Shown: positions 34,441-44,222, counted from the stretch's first letter. The stretch: 59,818 nucleotides of DNA from Burkholderiales bacterium (GCA_029977705.1 JAPOKJ010000019.1:1-59818), one strand, 5' to 3'. Program-made: numbers and translations. Notes: generated by a model not told the origin, from the letters alone.

Positions 34441-36048
34441 ATGAAGCCACAGGAAGAGTTGGACGCCGAGTGGTTCGCCCGCACCGCGACTGGACAACTG
34501 GAGACCTTGCAAAACGCCCGCAGCCCCCAGGCCCAGGCTGGCCTGGATGCCCTGCGTGCGCGCGCCCGCCATGACCTGCTGTGCCTGAACTTTCCGGCCG
34601 CCAACTGGGTCCCCGAACGCCAGGTCGAGACCGGTGACGGTGGGCCGCAGCGCCTGCTCGATGCCCTGGTGATCGGCGGCGGCATGTGCGGCCAGACCGC
34701 GGCCTTTGCGCTGATGCGCGACGGTGTGCGCAACATGCGCATCGTCGATGCGGCGCCGCGCGGCGCCGAAGGGCCCTGGGCCACCTTCGCGCGCATGGAG
34801 ACCCTGCGCTCGCCCAAGCACCTGACCGGCCCGGACCTGGGCATCCCGAGCCTGACCTATCGGGCCTGGTACGAGGCCCAGCACGGCGTAAAGGGCTGGG
34901 AGGCGCTCTACAAGGTGCCGCGCATCGAATGGCAGGACTATCTGACCTGGGTGCGCGACACGGTCGGCATCGCGCTCGAAAACGAGGTGCGGGTACGCCG
35001 CATCGAGCCGCAAGGCCGGCACTGGAAGGTGCAACTGTGGCATCACCGCGAGCAGCGCGAGGAAACCCTGGTCACACGCAAGCTGGTGCTGGCGCTGGGA
35101 CGCGGCGGCAGCGGCTTGCCCCGCTATCCGGTCTTTCCCTCGCTGGACCTGAACCAGCCGGGCTCGCCCCGTCCCGCAGGGGTTTTCCACTCCAGCGACC
35201 CGATCGACTTTGCGGCGCTGCGCGGCAAGCGCATTGCCATCCTGGGTGCCGGCTCCTCGGCCTTCGACAATGCCGGTACCGCACTGGAGCACGGCGCGGC
35301 CCAGGTGCAGATGTTCATGCGGCGCAGCGTGATGCCCCAGGTGAACAAGAGCAAGTGGAGCGCCTTCCCAGGCTTCCTGCGCGGCTACCATGCGCTCGAC
35401 GATGACCGCAAATGGGCGATCTACACCTATATCTTCGAGCAGCAGGTGCCGCCCCCCTTCGAATCGGTCCTGCGCTGTGACAGGCATCCCCAATTCAGCC
35501 TGCGCAGCGGCGAGGCCTGGCTCGACATCCTGCCCGGGCCGCGCGTGCGCAGCAGCCTCAACCAGGACAGCCACCCGAACGGCGAGGCCTTCGATGCCCT
35601 GATCATCGCCACCGGCTTCGATGTCGATCTGCTCGAAAATCCCCTGCTGACCGAGTGGGCCGGGCAGATCCGCATCTGGGCCGACGTGGTGCCCCCGGCC
35701 GTCATTCCCGGCAATGAGGAGGCCTCGCGCTTTCCCTACCTGGGCGAGGGCTTCGAGATGCAGCCCAAGTCCGCGGATGCGGCGATCGCACCCGCGCTGG
35801 GCCAGCTGCATGTCTTCAACTGGGGCTGCTGCATGAGCCATGGCGCCATTGCCGGCGATATCCCCGGCCTGGCCACCGGTGCCAACCGGCTGTCCAATGC
35901 CCTGGTGCGCGACATATTTGTCGCAGAGGCGGATGAATTGCAGCAGCGCCTGTACCAACATGCCGAACTCGAACTCGCCCCAACCCGTTTCGGTCTGAGC
36001 CCGCAGGCGTATGCCGCCGCGGCCCGGACCCCCTCCCGCCACTCCTGA
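34441..36048 (+). CDS. FAD/NAD(P)-dependent flavoprotein, monooxygenase-like
   Basis: This is a 535-residue two-dinucleotide-fold flavoprotein. The FAD-binding motif LVIGGGMCGQTAA lies at about residues 76-88, a second NAD(P)-binding motif IAILGAGSSAFDNAG near residue 265, and an ATGFDVD motif near residue 395. The layout resembles flavin monooxygenases and Baeyer-Villiger enzymes, but I see no clear BVMO fingerprint. The downstream FadB-like gene begins 8 bp after it, so it is probably the first gene of a catabolic operon, where it could oxygenate an alicyclic or ketone substrate. Confidence 0.75.
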   Translation: MKPQEELDAEWFARTATGQLETLQNARSPQAQAGLDALRARARHDLLCLNFPAANWVPERQVETGDGGPQRLLDALVIGGGMCGQTAAFALMRDGVRNMRIVDAAPRGAEGPWATFARMETLRSPKHLTGPDLGIPSLTYRAWYEAQHGVKGWEALYKVPRIEWQDYLTWVRDTVGIALENEVRVRRIEPQGRHWKVQLWHHREQREETLVTRKLVLALGRGGSGLPRYPVFPSLDLNQPGSPRPAGVFHSSDPIDFAALRGKRIAILGAGSSAFDNAGTALEHGAAQVQMFMRRSVMPQVNKSKWSAFPGFLRGYHALDDDRKWAIYTYIFEQQVPPPFESVLRCDRHPQFSLRSGEAWLDILPGPRVRSSLNQDSHPNGEAFDALIIATGFDVDLLENPLLTEWAGQIRIWADVVPPAVIPGNEEASRFPYLGEGFEMQPKSADAAIAPALGQLHVFNWGCCMSHGAIAGDIPGLATGANRLSNALVRDIFVAEADELQQRLYQHAELELAPTRFGLSPQAYAAAARTPSRHS

Positions 36049-36056
36049 AGGACCCC

Positions 36057-38147
36057 ATGAGCGCCACCGCCCGCCTGATCCGCGAAGGCTCGATCGGACT
36101 GATCGAACTCGACAACCCGCCCGTCAATGCCCTGGCCCACGGCCTGCGACAGGGGCTGGGCAAGAGCATCGACGAGGCCCTGGCCGATCCGGCCATCACG
36201 GCCATCGTGCTGATCGGCGCCGGTCGCATGTTCTGTGGCGGTGCCGACCTGCGCGAATTCGGCACACCAGCCCAGACCCTGCCCCCGATGACCTTCGACA
36301 TCCGCACCCAGATGGATGCCTCGAGCAAGCCGATCGTCGCCGCCATCCATGGCAGCGCCCTGGGCGGCGGCCTTGAGATGGCCCTGGCCTGCCACTACCG
36401 GATCGCGCAGAAGGGCGCCCAGCTGGGCCTGCCGGAAGTCAAGCGCGGCCTGCTGCCCGGTGGCGGCGGTACGCAGCGGCTGCCGCGCCTGGTGGGCGTC
36501 GCGACCGCCACCGAGATGATCATCGAGGGCCTGCAGATCAACACCGCGCGGGCGCTGGAGATCGGCCTGATCAGCGAGGTGGTCGAGGGCGACCTGCGCG
36601 CGGCGGCGATGGCCTTTGCGCAGAAGATGGCCGCCAGGGGCGGACCGCACCCGGTCATCTCGCAGATGAGCGCCAGCATCGACAATGCCGCCGAGTTCTT
36701 CAAGACGCAGCGTGACCGTATCCGCAAGGAAAAGCGCGGGCTGGAAGCCCCCCTGCTGTGCCTGGACTGCATCGAGAAGGCGACCACGACGCCCTTTGCC
36801 GAGGGCAGCGCCTTCGAGCGTGCCGGACTTCAGCAACTGGTGGCCGGCACGCAGTCGAAGGCCCTGCGCCACATCTTCTTTGCCGAGCGCGAATCGGCGC
36901 GCATCCCGGGCATCGCCGAGGATGCCCCGACCCGACCGATCCGCAAGGTCGGGGTGCTCGGTGCCGGCACCATGGGCGGTGGCATCGCCATGTCGCTCGT
37001 CAATGTCGGCATCCCGGTGGTACAGCTGGAAACCAGCCAGGCGGGCCTGGACAAGGGACGCGCCACGATGAGCAGGAACTACGCCGGCACGGTGGCCAAG
37101 GGCCGACTGACGCAGGCCGACATGGACAAGCGCCTGGGCCTGATCACTGGCACCCTGAGCTACGAGGACCTGAAGGACTGCGACCTCATCATCGAAGCGG
37201 TTTTTGAGGAGATGTCGGTCAAGCAAGAGGTGTTCCGCAAGCTCGATGCGGTGTGCAAGCCCGGTGCCATCCTGGCCTCCAACACCTCGCGGCTGAACAT
37301 CGACCAGATCGCGGCCGCCACCAGCCGTCCCGAGGATGTCATCGGCCTGCACTTTTTCTCGCCAGCCAATGTGATGCGCCTGCTCGAAGTGGTGCGTGGC
37401 GCCAGGACCTCCAACGAGGTGATCGCCACCTCGATGAAGCTGGGCAATACCGTCAAGAAGCTGCCCATCCTGGTGGGCAACTGCGAAGGCTTTGTCGGCA
37501 ACCGCATGCTCACCCCGTACAGCCGCGAGGCACAGTTCGTGGTCGAGGAAGGCGCCAGCCCGCAGCAGGTCGACCAGGCCCTGTACCGCTTCGGCATGGC
37601 CATGGGACCGCTGGCGGTCGGCGACCTGGCCGGCCTGGACATCGGCTGGGCCGGGCGCAAGCGCCTGGAGCCGACCCGCCCCAAGCACCTGCGCTACTCG
37701 AAAATCGCCGACCGCATCTGCGAGATGGGACGCTTTGGCCAGAAGACCGGTGCCGGCTGGTACCGCTATGAGGCGGGCAGCCGCACGCCCCTGCCAGATC
37801 CTGTGGTCGATGGCATCATCGAGCAATGTGCCAGAGAGGCCGGCATCACCCGCCGCGCCGTCACCGACGAGGAAATCATCGAGCGCGCCATTTACGCCAT
37901 GGTCAATGAAGGTGCGCGTATCCTCGAAGAAGGCATCGCGCTGCGCGCCTCCGACATCGACCTGGTCTATGTCAACGGCTACGGCTTTCCGGCGCATCGC
38001 GGCGGCCCGATGTTCTATGCTGACACGGTCGGCCTGGACAAGGTGCTGGCCCGCATCCGGCAATTCCACAAGGAACATGGCGAGTTGTGGACGCCGGCGC
38101 CCCTGCTTGAGAAACTGGTGCGCGAAGGCAAGCGCTTCAATGCCTGA
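36057..38147 (+). CDS. Enoyl-CoA hydratase/3-hydroxyacyl-CoA dehydrogenase, FadB-type
   Basis: This is a 696-residue bifunctional beta-oxidation protein. The N-terminal crotonase domain has the oxyanion-hole segments MFCGGADLREFG and HGSALGGGLEMALACHY, and LGLPEVKRGLLPGGGGTQRL. The 3-hydroxyacyl-CoA dehydrogenase domain starts near residue 297 with VGVLGAGTMGGGIAMSL, and includes LHFFSPANVMRLLEVV. Such proteins hydrate and oxidise enoyl-CoAs; R. palustris PimF of pimeloyl-CoA degradation is of this kind. It lies between the flavoprotein and thiolase genes. Confidence 0.92.
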   Translation: MSATARLIREGSIGLIELDNPPVNALAHGLRQGLGKSIDEALADPAITAIVLIGAGRMFCGGADLREFGTPAQTLPPMTFDIRTQMDASSKPIVAAIHGSALGGGLEMALACHYRIAQKGAQLGLPEVKRGLLPGGGGTQRLPRLVGVATATEMIIEGLQINTARALEIGLISEVVEGDLRAAAMAFAQKMAARGGPHPVISQMSASIDNAAEFFKTQRDRIRKEKRGLEAPLLCLDCIEKATTTPFAEGSAFERAGLQQLVAGTQSKALRHIFFAERESARIPGIAEDAPTRPIRKVGVLGAGTMGGGIAMSLVNVGIPVVQLETSQAGLDKGRATMSRNYAGTVAKGRLTQADMDKRLGLITGTLSYEDLKDCDLIIEAVFEEMSVKQEVFRKLDAVCKPGAILASNTSRLNIDQIAAATSRPEDVIGLHFFSPANVMRLLEVVRGARTSNEVIATSMKLGNTVKKLPILVGNCEGFVGNRMLTPYSREAQFVVEEGASPQQVDQALYRFGMAMGPLAVGDLAGLDIGWAGRKRLEPTRPKHLRYSKIADRICEMGRFGQKTGAGWYRYEAGSRTPLPDPVVDGIIEQCAREAGITRRAVTDEEIIERAIYAMVNEGARILEEGIALRASDIDLVYVNGYGFPAHRGGPMFYADTVGLDKVLARIRQFHKEHGELWTPAPLLEKLVREGKRFNA

Positions 38148-38189
38148 GCACCGAACCGAATACTCCCTCCACTGACAAAGGACCCCACC

Positions 38190-39368
38190 ATGACTGACGC
38201 TGTCATCGTCTCCACTGCCCGCACCCCGATCGGCAAGGCCTATCGCGGCGCCTTCAATATGACCCACGGCGCCGTGCTCGGCTCGCACGTGATCCAGCAT
38301 GCGATCCAGCGCGCCGGCATCGATGCCGCCGAGGTCGAGGAAGTGATCATGGGGGTAGGTCGCCCAGAGGGTGCCACCGGCGGCAACATCGCGCGCCAGA
38401 GCGCCCTGCGCGCCGGCCTGCCGGTGGGCTCCAATGGCCTGGTGGTGAGCCGGGCCTGCGGCTCGGGCCTGCAGGCGATTGCCAATGCGGCACACCGGGT
38501 CATCGTCGACCGCGTGCCCATCCTGGTGGCCGGCGGCATGGAGTGCATCAGCCTGACGGTGAACGACAAGGCCAACCGCTACATGACCCAGGACGACTGG
38601 CTCAAGGCCAACAAGCCGGCCGTCTACGACACCATGATCCAGACCGCCGAGACGGTGGCCAAGCGCTACAACATCAGCCGCGAAGTGCAGGACCACTACG
38701 GCGTGCAGAGCCAGGACCGCGTGATCGCCGCCCAGGCTGCCGGGCGCTTCGACAAGGAGATCGTGCCCCTGACCACGCAGAAGGCCAACACCAACAAGGA
38801 CACCGGCGCCACCATGATGCAGGAGGTGACGCTCAAGCAGGATGAAGGCATCCGCGCCACCACCTACGAGCAGGTCGCAGCGCTCAAGCCCGTGATGGAG
38901 GGCGGCTGCATCACCGCCGGCAACGCCAGCCAGTTGTCTGACGGCGCCTCGGCCTGCGTGGTGATGGACAGCAAGCTGGCCGAAAGGAAGGGGCTGCAGC
39001 CGCTGGGCATCTTCCGTGGTTTCCAGGTGGCCGGCTGCGAGCCGGACGAGATGGGCATCGGTCCCGTGTATGCGGTGCCGCGGCTGCTCGAGCGCGCCGG
39101 CGTCAGGCTACAGGATGTCGGCCTGTGGGAACTGAACGAGGCCTTCGCGGTGCAGGTGATCTATTGCCGCGACAAGCTGGGCATCAACAACGACATTCTC
39201 AATGTCGACGGTGGCGGCATTGCAGTGGGTCACCCCTTCGGCATGTCCGGCGCGCGCCTGGTCGGCCATGCGCTGATCGAAGGCAAGCGTCGCGGCGTCA
39301 AGTACGTCGTGGTCACCATGTGCATCGCTGGCGGCATGGGCGCCGCAGGTCTGTTCGAGGTGTGCTGA
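38190..39368 (+). CDS. Acetyl-CoA C-acyltransferase (thiolase)
   Basis: This is a 392-residue thiolase. The N-terminal catalytic Cys is in [17 protein letters not shown]. The C-terminal signatures are [33 protein letters not shown] with the catalytic His (given here as [11 protein letters not shown]), and [14 protein letters not shown] with the second Cys. It would cleave 3-ketoacyl-CoA to acetyl-CoA. It follows the FadB-like gene and precedes an acyl-CoA dehydrogenase gene by 2 bp. Confidence 0.93.
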   Translation: MTDAVIVSTARTPIGKAYRGAFNMTHGAVLGSHVIQHAIQRAGIDAAEVEEVIMGVGRPEGATGGNIARQSALRAGLPVGSNGLVVSRACGSGLQAIANAAHRVIVDRVPILVAGGMECISLTVNDKANRYMTQDDWLKANKPAVYDTMIQTAETVAKRYNISREVQDHYGVQSQDRVIAAQAAGRFDKEIVPLTTQKANTNKDTGATMMQEVTLKQDEGIRATTYEQVAALKPVMEGGCITAGNASQLSDGASACVVMDSKLAERKGLQPLGIFRGFQVAGCEPDEMGIGPVYAVPRLLERAGVRLQDVGLWELNEAFAVQVIYCRDKLGINNDILNVDGGGIAVGHPFGMSGARLVGHALIEGKRRGVKYVVVTMCIAGGMGAAGLFEVC

Positions 39369-39370
39369 TC

Positions 39371-40522
39371 ATGAGTTCCATCCTGACCTATCCGCGTTCG
39401 GTGTTTCGTGAAGACCACGAGATGTACCGCGAGACGGTGCGCCGCTTCATCGAGAAGGAATGCAAGCCGCGCCAGGCCGAGTGGGACAAGGCCGGCCGTG
39501 TCGATCGCGACACCTGGCTCAAGGCCGGCAAGCAGGGCCTGCTGTGCGCCTCGATTCCGGAGGACGGCTACGGCGGCGGCGGCGACTTCGGCCACTGCGC
39601 CGTACTGATCGAGGAAATGTCCTATGCCAGCGTGGCCGGGCCCGGCTTCCAGTTGCATTCGGACATCATTGCGCCCTACATCTATCGACTGGGGACCAAG
39701 GAGCAGAAGGACAAATGGCTGCCCAAGGCAGCCAGCGGCGAGTGCATCCTGTCGATCGCGATGAGCGAGCCGGGCGCCGGCAGCGATCTCAAATCGATCC
39801 GCACCACGGCGATCCGCAATGGCGACCACTATGTGGTCAACGGCTCCAAGACCTTCATCTCGAACGGCCTGAACTGCGACCTGTGCGTGGCGGTCGTCAA
39901 GACCGACCCGGCAGCCGGCTCCAAGGGCATCTCGCTGCTGCTGATCGAGGCTGACCGTCCCGGTTTCCGCAAAGGGCGCAAGCTGGACAAGATGGGCCAG
40001 GAAGCCGCCGATACCGCCGAGCTGTTCTTCGAGGATGTGAAGGTGCCGGTGGGCAACCTGCTGGGCGAGGAAGGCAAGGGCATGAACTACCTGATGACCG
40101 AGCTGGCCCAGGAACGCCTGATCATCGCCATCAATGCCGCCGCCCGCACCGAGGCGATGCATGCCGAAACCGTGCGCTACACCAAGGAGCGCATGGTCTT
40201 TGGCAAGCCGCTGTTCGACTTCCAGAACACCCGCTTCAAGCTGGCCGAGCTCAAGGCCCGCGTCACGGCGATGCGCATGATGGTCGACCAGTACCTGTCC
40301 GAGCATCTGCGCCGCAAGCTGACCCTGGAAGAGGCTGCCATCGCCAAGTTGTTCACCACCGAAGAGCAGACCAAGGTGCTCGACGAACTGCTGCAGCTGT
40401 ATGGCGGCTATGGCTACATGATGGAGTACAACATCACCCGGGCCTATGTCGACACCCGCGTGGCGCGCATCTATGGCGGCACCAGCGAGGTCATGAAAGA
40501 GCTGATCTCGCGCAACCTGTAA
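39371..40522 (+). CDS. Acyl-CoA dehydrogenase
   Basis: This is a 383-residue flavin acyl-CoA dehydrogenase. Motifs include SIAMSEPGAGSDLKSI for FAD and substrate binding, NGSKTFISNG, and near the C-terminus LQLYGGYGYMMEYNITRAYVD with the conserved Gly-rich turn. The active-site base position is near the last stretch. It resembles long-chain-type dehydrogenases. The ATG (39371) lies 2 bp after the thiolase stop; a longer in-frame reading upstream is the shadow of the thiolase. It supplies the first oxidation step of the same pathway. Confidence 0.92.
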   Translation: MSSILTYPRSVFREDHEMYRETVRRFIEKECKPRQAEWDKAGRVDRDTWLKAGKQGLLCASIPEDGYGGGGDFGHCAVLIEEMSYASVAGPGFQLHSDIIAPYIYRLGTKEQKDKWLPKAASGECILSIAMSEPGAGSDLKSIRTTAIRNGDHYVVNGSKTFISNGLNCDLCVAVVKTDPAAGSKGISLLLIEADRPGFRKGRKLDKMGQEAADTAELFFEDVKVPVGNLLGEEGKGMNYLMTELAQERLIIAINAAARTEAMHAETVRYTKERMVFGKPLFDFQNTRFKLAELKARVTAMRMMVDQYLSEHLRRKLTLEEAAIAKLFTTEEQTKVLDELLQLYGGYGYMMEYNITRAYVDTRVARIYGGTSEVMKELISRNL

Positions 40523-40534
40523 GCTGTACCCATC

Positions 40535-40571
40535 GGACCCGCCTCCCATGCCCACGGGATGCGGCGGGTCC
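40535..40571 (+). terminator. Strong hairpin between the acyl-CoA dehydrogenase and alcohol dehydrogenase genes
   Basis: Perfect 9-bp arms (GGACCCGCC and GGCGGGTCC) enclose an inner 4-bp stem, giving a long GC-rich hairpin 12 bp after the upstream stop. A short TTTT run comes 9 bases later. It may terminate or attenuate transcription before the ADH-SDR genes. Confidence 0.55.
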
Positions 40572-40625
40572 AACCGAAGTTTTCCCGATTCCACACCAAG
40601 AAGCATTCACCACGAGGAGCACGCC

Positions 40626-41711
40626 ATGAAGGCAGCCGTTTTCCACAGTGTCGGTACGCCGATGACCATCGAGGATGTCGAGATCGACAAGCCCAAGGGC
40701 TTTGAGGTCCTGATCCGCACCGCCGTCGCCGGCCTGTGCCACTCCGACCTGCACTTCATCGAGGGCAAGTACCCGACTCCGGTGCCCGCAGTGCTTGGCC
40801 ACGAGTCGGCCGGCATCGTCGAGGAAGTCGGCGAGTTCGTCACCCATGTCAAACCCGGTGACCACGTCATCACCTGCCTGTCGGTGTTCTGCGGCAGCTG
40901 CGAGTTCTGCATGACCGGCCACCTGTCGCTGTGCGGCAATCCAAAGGTCAAGATGCCCCCCGGCAAGGCCCAGCGCATGCGCTGGAAGGGTTCGCACCTG
41001 AACCAGTACCTGAACCTGTCCTCCTTCGCTGAGCAGATGCTGGTGCACGAAAATGCCTTGGTCAAGATCCGCGAGGACATGCCGATGGACGTGGCCGCCC
41101 TGATCGGCTGCGGCGTGATCACCGGTTATGGCGCCGTCTCGCACACCGCCAAGGTCGCTCCCGGTTCCACCGTGGCCGTGGTGGGCTGCGGCGGTATCGG
41201 ACTGTCGGCCATCAATGCTGCGGCCATCGCAGGCGCGGCGCGCATCATCGCGGTGGACAAGGACCCCGGCAAGCTCGAGTTGGCCAAGGCCTTTGGCGCC
41301 ACCGATGGCGTGGATGCCGGCGAAGCCGACTACATCAAGAAGGTCGTCGACCTGAGCAATGGCGGTGTGCACTATTCCTTCGAGGCCATCGGCCTGAAGG
41401 CCACCGCCGAAGCCTGCTTCAGCATGCTGCGCCCGGGCGGCACCGCCACCATCATCGGCATGATTCCGGTCGGCCAGAAGATCGAGCTGATGGGCGCTGC
41501 CTTCCTGCAGGAGCGCAAGATCCAGGGCAGCATGATGGGCTCGAACCACTTCCGCATCGACATGCCGCGCCTGATCGAGTTCTACATGCAGGGGCGCCTG
41601 AAGCTGGACCAGATGATCTCGGGCCGCCTCAAGCTGGACCAGATCAATGAGGGCTTTGCAGCGATGGCCAAGGGCGGCATTGCGCGCAACGTCATCATGT
41701 TCAACCAATAA
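40626..41711 (+). CDS. Zinc-dependent alcohol dehydrogenase
   Basis: This is a 361-residue MDR-family alcohol dehydrogenase. The catalytic zinc ligands are in LCHSDLHFIEG (Cys) and GHESAG (His/Glu). The four structural-zinc cysteines are in CGSCEFCMTGHLSLC, and the NAD motif is VVGCGGIGLSAI. A ribosome-binding site GAGGAG precedes ATG 40626. It is followed 15 bp later by an SDR gene. It could oxidise an alicyclic or aliphatic alcohol in the surrounding pathway. Confidence 0.93.
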   Translation: MKAAVFHSVGTPMTIEDVEIDKPKGFEVLIRTAVAGLCHSDLHFIEGKYPTPVPAVLGHESAGIVEEVGEFVTHVKPGDHVITCLSVFCGSCEFCMTGHLSLCGNPKVKMPPGKAQRMRWKGSHLNQYLNLSSFAEQMLVHENALVKIREDMPMDVAALIGCGVITGYGAVSHTAKVAPGSTVAVVGCGGIGLSAINAAAIAGAARIIAVDKDPGKLELAKAFGATDGVDAGEADYIKKVVDLSNGGVHYSFEAIGLKATAEACFSMLRPGGTATIIGMIPVGQKIELMGAAFLQERKIQGSMMGSNHFRIDMPRLIEFYMQGRLKLDQMISGRLKLDQINEGFAAMAKGGIARNVIMFNQ

Positions 41712-41726
41712 GGCGGGTACCCCATC

Positions 41727-42608
41727 ATGACCAAGCGTCTTGAAGGCAAGGTCGCCGTCATCACCGGTGCCTGTTCAGGCATCGGTCTGGCGACCCTGGA
41801 ATTGTTCGTCGCCGAGGGCGCGAAAGTCATGGCCGCAGATCTGAATGTCCAGGAGGGGCAGGCGCTGGAAAAGCGCTTTCCTGGCCAGGTTCGGTTTGCC
41901 GCCTGTGATGTCACCCAGTTGCCGCAACTGAAGGCTGCCATCGACGGTGCCGCTGAGGTGTTCGGCGGCCTGGACATCCTGTTCAGCAATGCCGGTGCTG
42001 GCGGGTCCAAGGCGGGCGTCGAGACCTTCGACGAGCAGGCCTGGGACAACACCATCAACCTGCTGCTGCGCTCGGTGGCCGCCGGTGCCGCCTATGCCGT
42101 GCCGCACATGAAAAAGCGCGGCGGCGGGGCGATCGTCAACACCTCGTCGATCTCGGCCCTGCAGGCCGGCTATGCGCCGCTCACCTATTCGGTGTGCAAG
42201 GCCGGCGTGCTGCACTACACCCGGGTGGCCGCTGCGGAACTGTCGCCGCACCGCATCCGGATCAATGCGGTGGTGCCGGGCTTCATCGCCACGCGCATCT
42301 TTGGCAGCGGCTTCGGGCTGGACCACGACAAGGCCGGTGCGCTGGCCGAGAAGATCGCCGAGAAGAGCGGATTTGCCAACCCGATCGGCAAACCCGGCCT
42401 GCCGCGCGATATCGCCGAGGCCGTGCTGTTCCTGTCCTCGGACGCGGCAGGCTTTGTGACCGGCACCAGCATCACGGTCGATGGCGGCCTGACCATCGGA
42501 CCGCGTTCGAGTTGGGATCCGAAGGTGCCGCCGATGATGGCCCACCTGCTCGAGATGACGCCCGAGCAGTTCATCGCGTTTCGCGATCGGCAACGCGCAA
42601 CGGGTTGA
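41727..42608 (+). CDS. Short-chain dehydrogenase/reductase
   Basis: This is a 293-residue SDR with the cofactor motif GACSGIGLAT, the NAGAGG motif, and the catalytic YSVCK (YxxxK) after the Ser in NTSSISA. An Asp after the second strand (MAADLN) favours NAD. The C-terminal 35 residues extend beyond the usual SDR end. It is 15 bp downstream of the alcohol dehydrogenase gene and probably cotranscribed. Substrate unknown. Confidence 0.9.
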   Translation: MTKRLEGKVAVITGACSGIGLATLELFVAEGAKVMAADLNVQEGQALEKRFPGQVRFAACDVTQLPQLKAAIDGAAEVFGGLDILFSNAGAGGSKAGVETFDEQAWDNTINLLLRSVAAGAAYAVPHMKKRGGGAIVNTSSISALQAGYAPLTYSVCKAGVLHYTRVAAAELSPHRIRINAVVPGFIATRIFGSGFGLDHDKAGALAEKIAEKSGFANPIGKPGLPRDIAEAVLFLSSDAAGFVTGTSITVDGGLTIGPRSSWDPKVPPMMAHLLEMTPEQFIAFRDRQRATG

Positions 42609-42719
42609 AGGCAAGATGTACCCGCCGCGGCCCCTGCCGGGCGGCGAGCGGGGACATCGGACTTGGCCGGGAAGCGATGTCGACGCAGTGCAGGCCCCGG
42701 CATTCTTGAGGGGGTGTCC

Positions 42720-44210
42720 ATGGCTTCATCGACGATCTGGCCGCTGATCGCAGCGGCGATGCTGTTCACCTCTTGTTCCCTGAACGAGAGACAGGTCACC
42801 CCGGTTGCGGCACCTGCGCCCTCGGCCAGCGCCGCAAGGCCTCCCAACCTCATCATCATCCTGGCCGATGATCTGGGCCATGCCGATGTTTCCACCTACC
42901 GCAAGGGTCGCTTTGCCACGCCGAACATCGACCGCATCGGTCGTGAGGGCGCGGTATTCCTGCAAGGCTATGCCAGTGCCCCGATCTGCTCGCCCTCGCG
43001 CGCCGGTCTGCTCACCGGCCGTCATCAGCAACGTTTCGGATTCGAGTACAACACCGGCGCCGCGCAGCGTGATATCGGCGAAAGACGCGGCCTGCCCGCC
43101 ACCGAGCGCACGATCGCTGATGCCCTGCGCGCCGCCGGCTATCGAACCGGGGCCCTTGGCAAGTGGCACCTTGGATCGTCCGAGGCACAGTACCCGACGC
43201 ATCGGGGCTTCGATGAGTTCTGGGGCTTCCTCACCGGACAGACCAACCACATCCGCCCAGATGCGCCCGATGCGGTCAATGCACGATCACCCGCCACCGG
43301 CCTGGCAGGCTTTGACCTGGTCAGGCCCTTTGCCCGGGTCGCTGCGGCCAACGCCGTCATCAAGGGTCCCGGGCGCGAAAGGGTCGATCTGGGGGATGGC
43401 CTGCTCACCGAACAACTGACCGCCCAGGCGATCGACTTCGTCGAGCGACACCGCGACCGGCCCTTTTTCCTTTATCTGGCCCATCACGCCCCGCACACGC
43501 CGCTGCAGGTCACGCGCAAGTACTACGACCGGTTTGCACACATCGAGGATCGTTCGCAGCGCGTCTATGCCGCGATGATCCAGGCGCTGGACGAGGGCGT
43601 GGGTGCGCTGCTGGATCGGCTCGACGCGCTGAATCTGAGCCGCGACACGCTCGTCGTCTTCCTCAGCGACAACGGCTGCGCCGCCTATCTTCCCGGGCTT
43701 TGCAGCGGCGATCCGGTGTCCGGGGGCAAACTGACCCTGCTGGAGGGGGGCATCCGGATTCCCTTCCTTGTGCGTTGGCCCGCGCAGATTGCTGCCGGAA
43801 CCCGCCACCAGGCTCCCGTATCAACCCTGGACGTGCTGCCAACCCTGCTGCGCGCGGCCGGCGTCCCACTGCGGGCTGACCATCGCATCGACGGTCAGGA
43901 CCTGCTGGGCCAGTTGCAAGCACCCGGCAATGCCCGGGGCGACGCGCTGCACTGGCGTTCCCAGCCGATGCGGGCGCTGCGCCAGGCCCAGTGGAAATAC
44001 ATCCGCGACCTCGATGGCATCGAGTTTCTCTACGACCTCGATGCCGATCCGCGCGAATTACGAAATCTGGCGGGTACCGATGCCGTAAGGCTGGATGACA
44101 TGCGCCGGTCCTTCGAGCAATGGGAAGCGGACAAGCGGGCGCCGGCCTGGCAACCGGCAAGAGTCACCTCCTTCGACTTCGAGGGACGTCACTTCAGCTT
44201 CAGGCCCTGA
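42720..44210 (+). CDS. Lipoprotein arylsulfatase-type sulfatase
   Basis: This is a 496-residue type I sulfatase. The formylglycine motif CSPSR lies at Cys90, in ICSPSRAGLLTGR, and the metal-binding Asp pair is in ILADDLGHA (about residues 48-54). A signal peptide with a lipobox (LFTSC, Cys19) makes it a likely outer-membrane or periplasmic lipoprotein. The Cys must be converted to formylglycine by a maturase, none of which is in the window. GAGGGGG precedes ATG 42720. It lies between the SDR and MarR genes, and may desulfate a substrate before uptake. Confidence 0.9.
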   Translation: MASSTIWPLIAAAMLFTSCSLNERQVTPVAAPAPSASAARPPNLIIILADDLGHADVSTYRKGRFATPNIDRIGREGAVFLQGYASAPICSPSRAGLLTGRHQQRFGFEYNTGAAQRDIGERRGLPATERTIADALRAAGYRTGALGKWHLGSSEAQYPTHRGFDEFWGFLTGQTNHIRPDAPDAVNARSPATGLAGFDLVRPFARVAAANAVIKGPGRERVDLGDGLLTEQLTAQAIDFVERHRDRPFFLYLAHHAPHTPLQVTRKYYDRFAHIEDRSQRVYAAMIQALDEGVGALLDRLDALNLSRDTLVVFLSDNGCAAYLPGLCSGDPVSGGKLTLLEGGIRIPFLVRWPAQIAAGTRHQAPVSTLDVLPTLLRAAGVPLRADHRIDGQDLLGQLQAPGNARGDALHWRSQPMRALRQAQWKYIRDLDGIEFLYDLDADPRELRNLAGTDAVRLDDMRRSFEQWEADKRAPAWQPARVTSFDFEGRHFSFRP

Positions 44211-44222
44211 ACGGCCCCGGCC

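Noticed and set aside
35736-38696. Very long open frame (986 codons) on the minus strand across the FadB-like gene
   Set aside because: It is antisense to clear homologous coding sequence; such frames are common in GC-rich genomes where third-position GC removes stop codons. Its sequence shows no family motifs.
41588-41660. Apparent internal duplication in the alcohol dehydrogenase C-terminus (GRLKLDQMIS then GRLKLDQINEG)
   Set aside because: Zinc alcohol dehydrogenases normally have two similar segments here (like GKLKLDELIS and LDEINEAF), so this is ordinary convergence and not a recent duplication.
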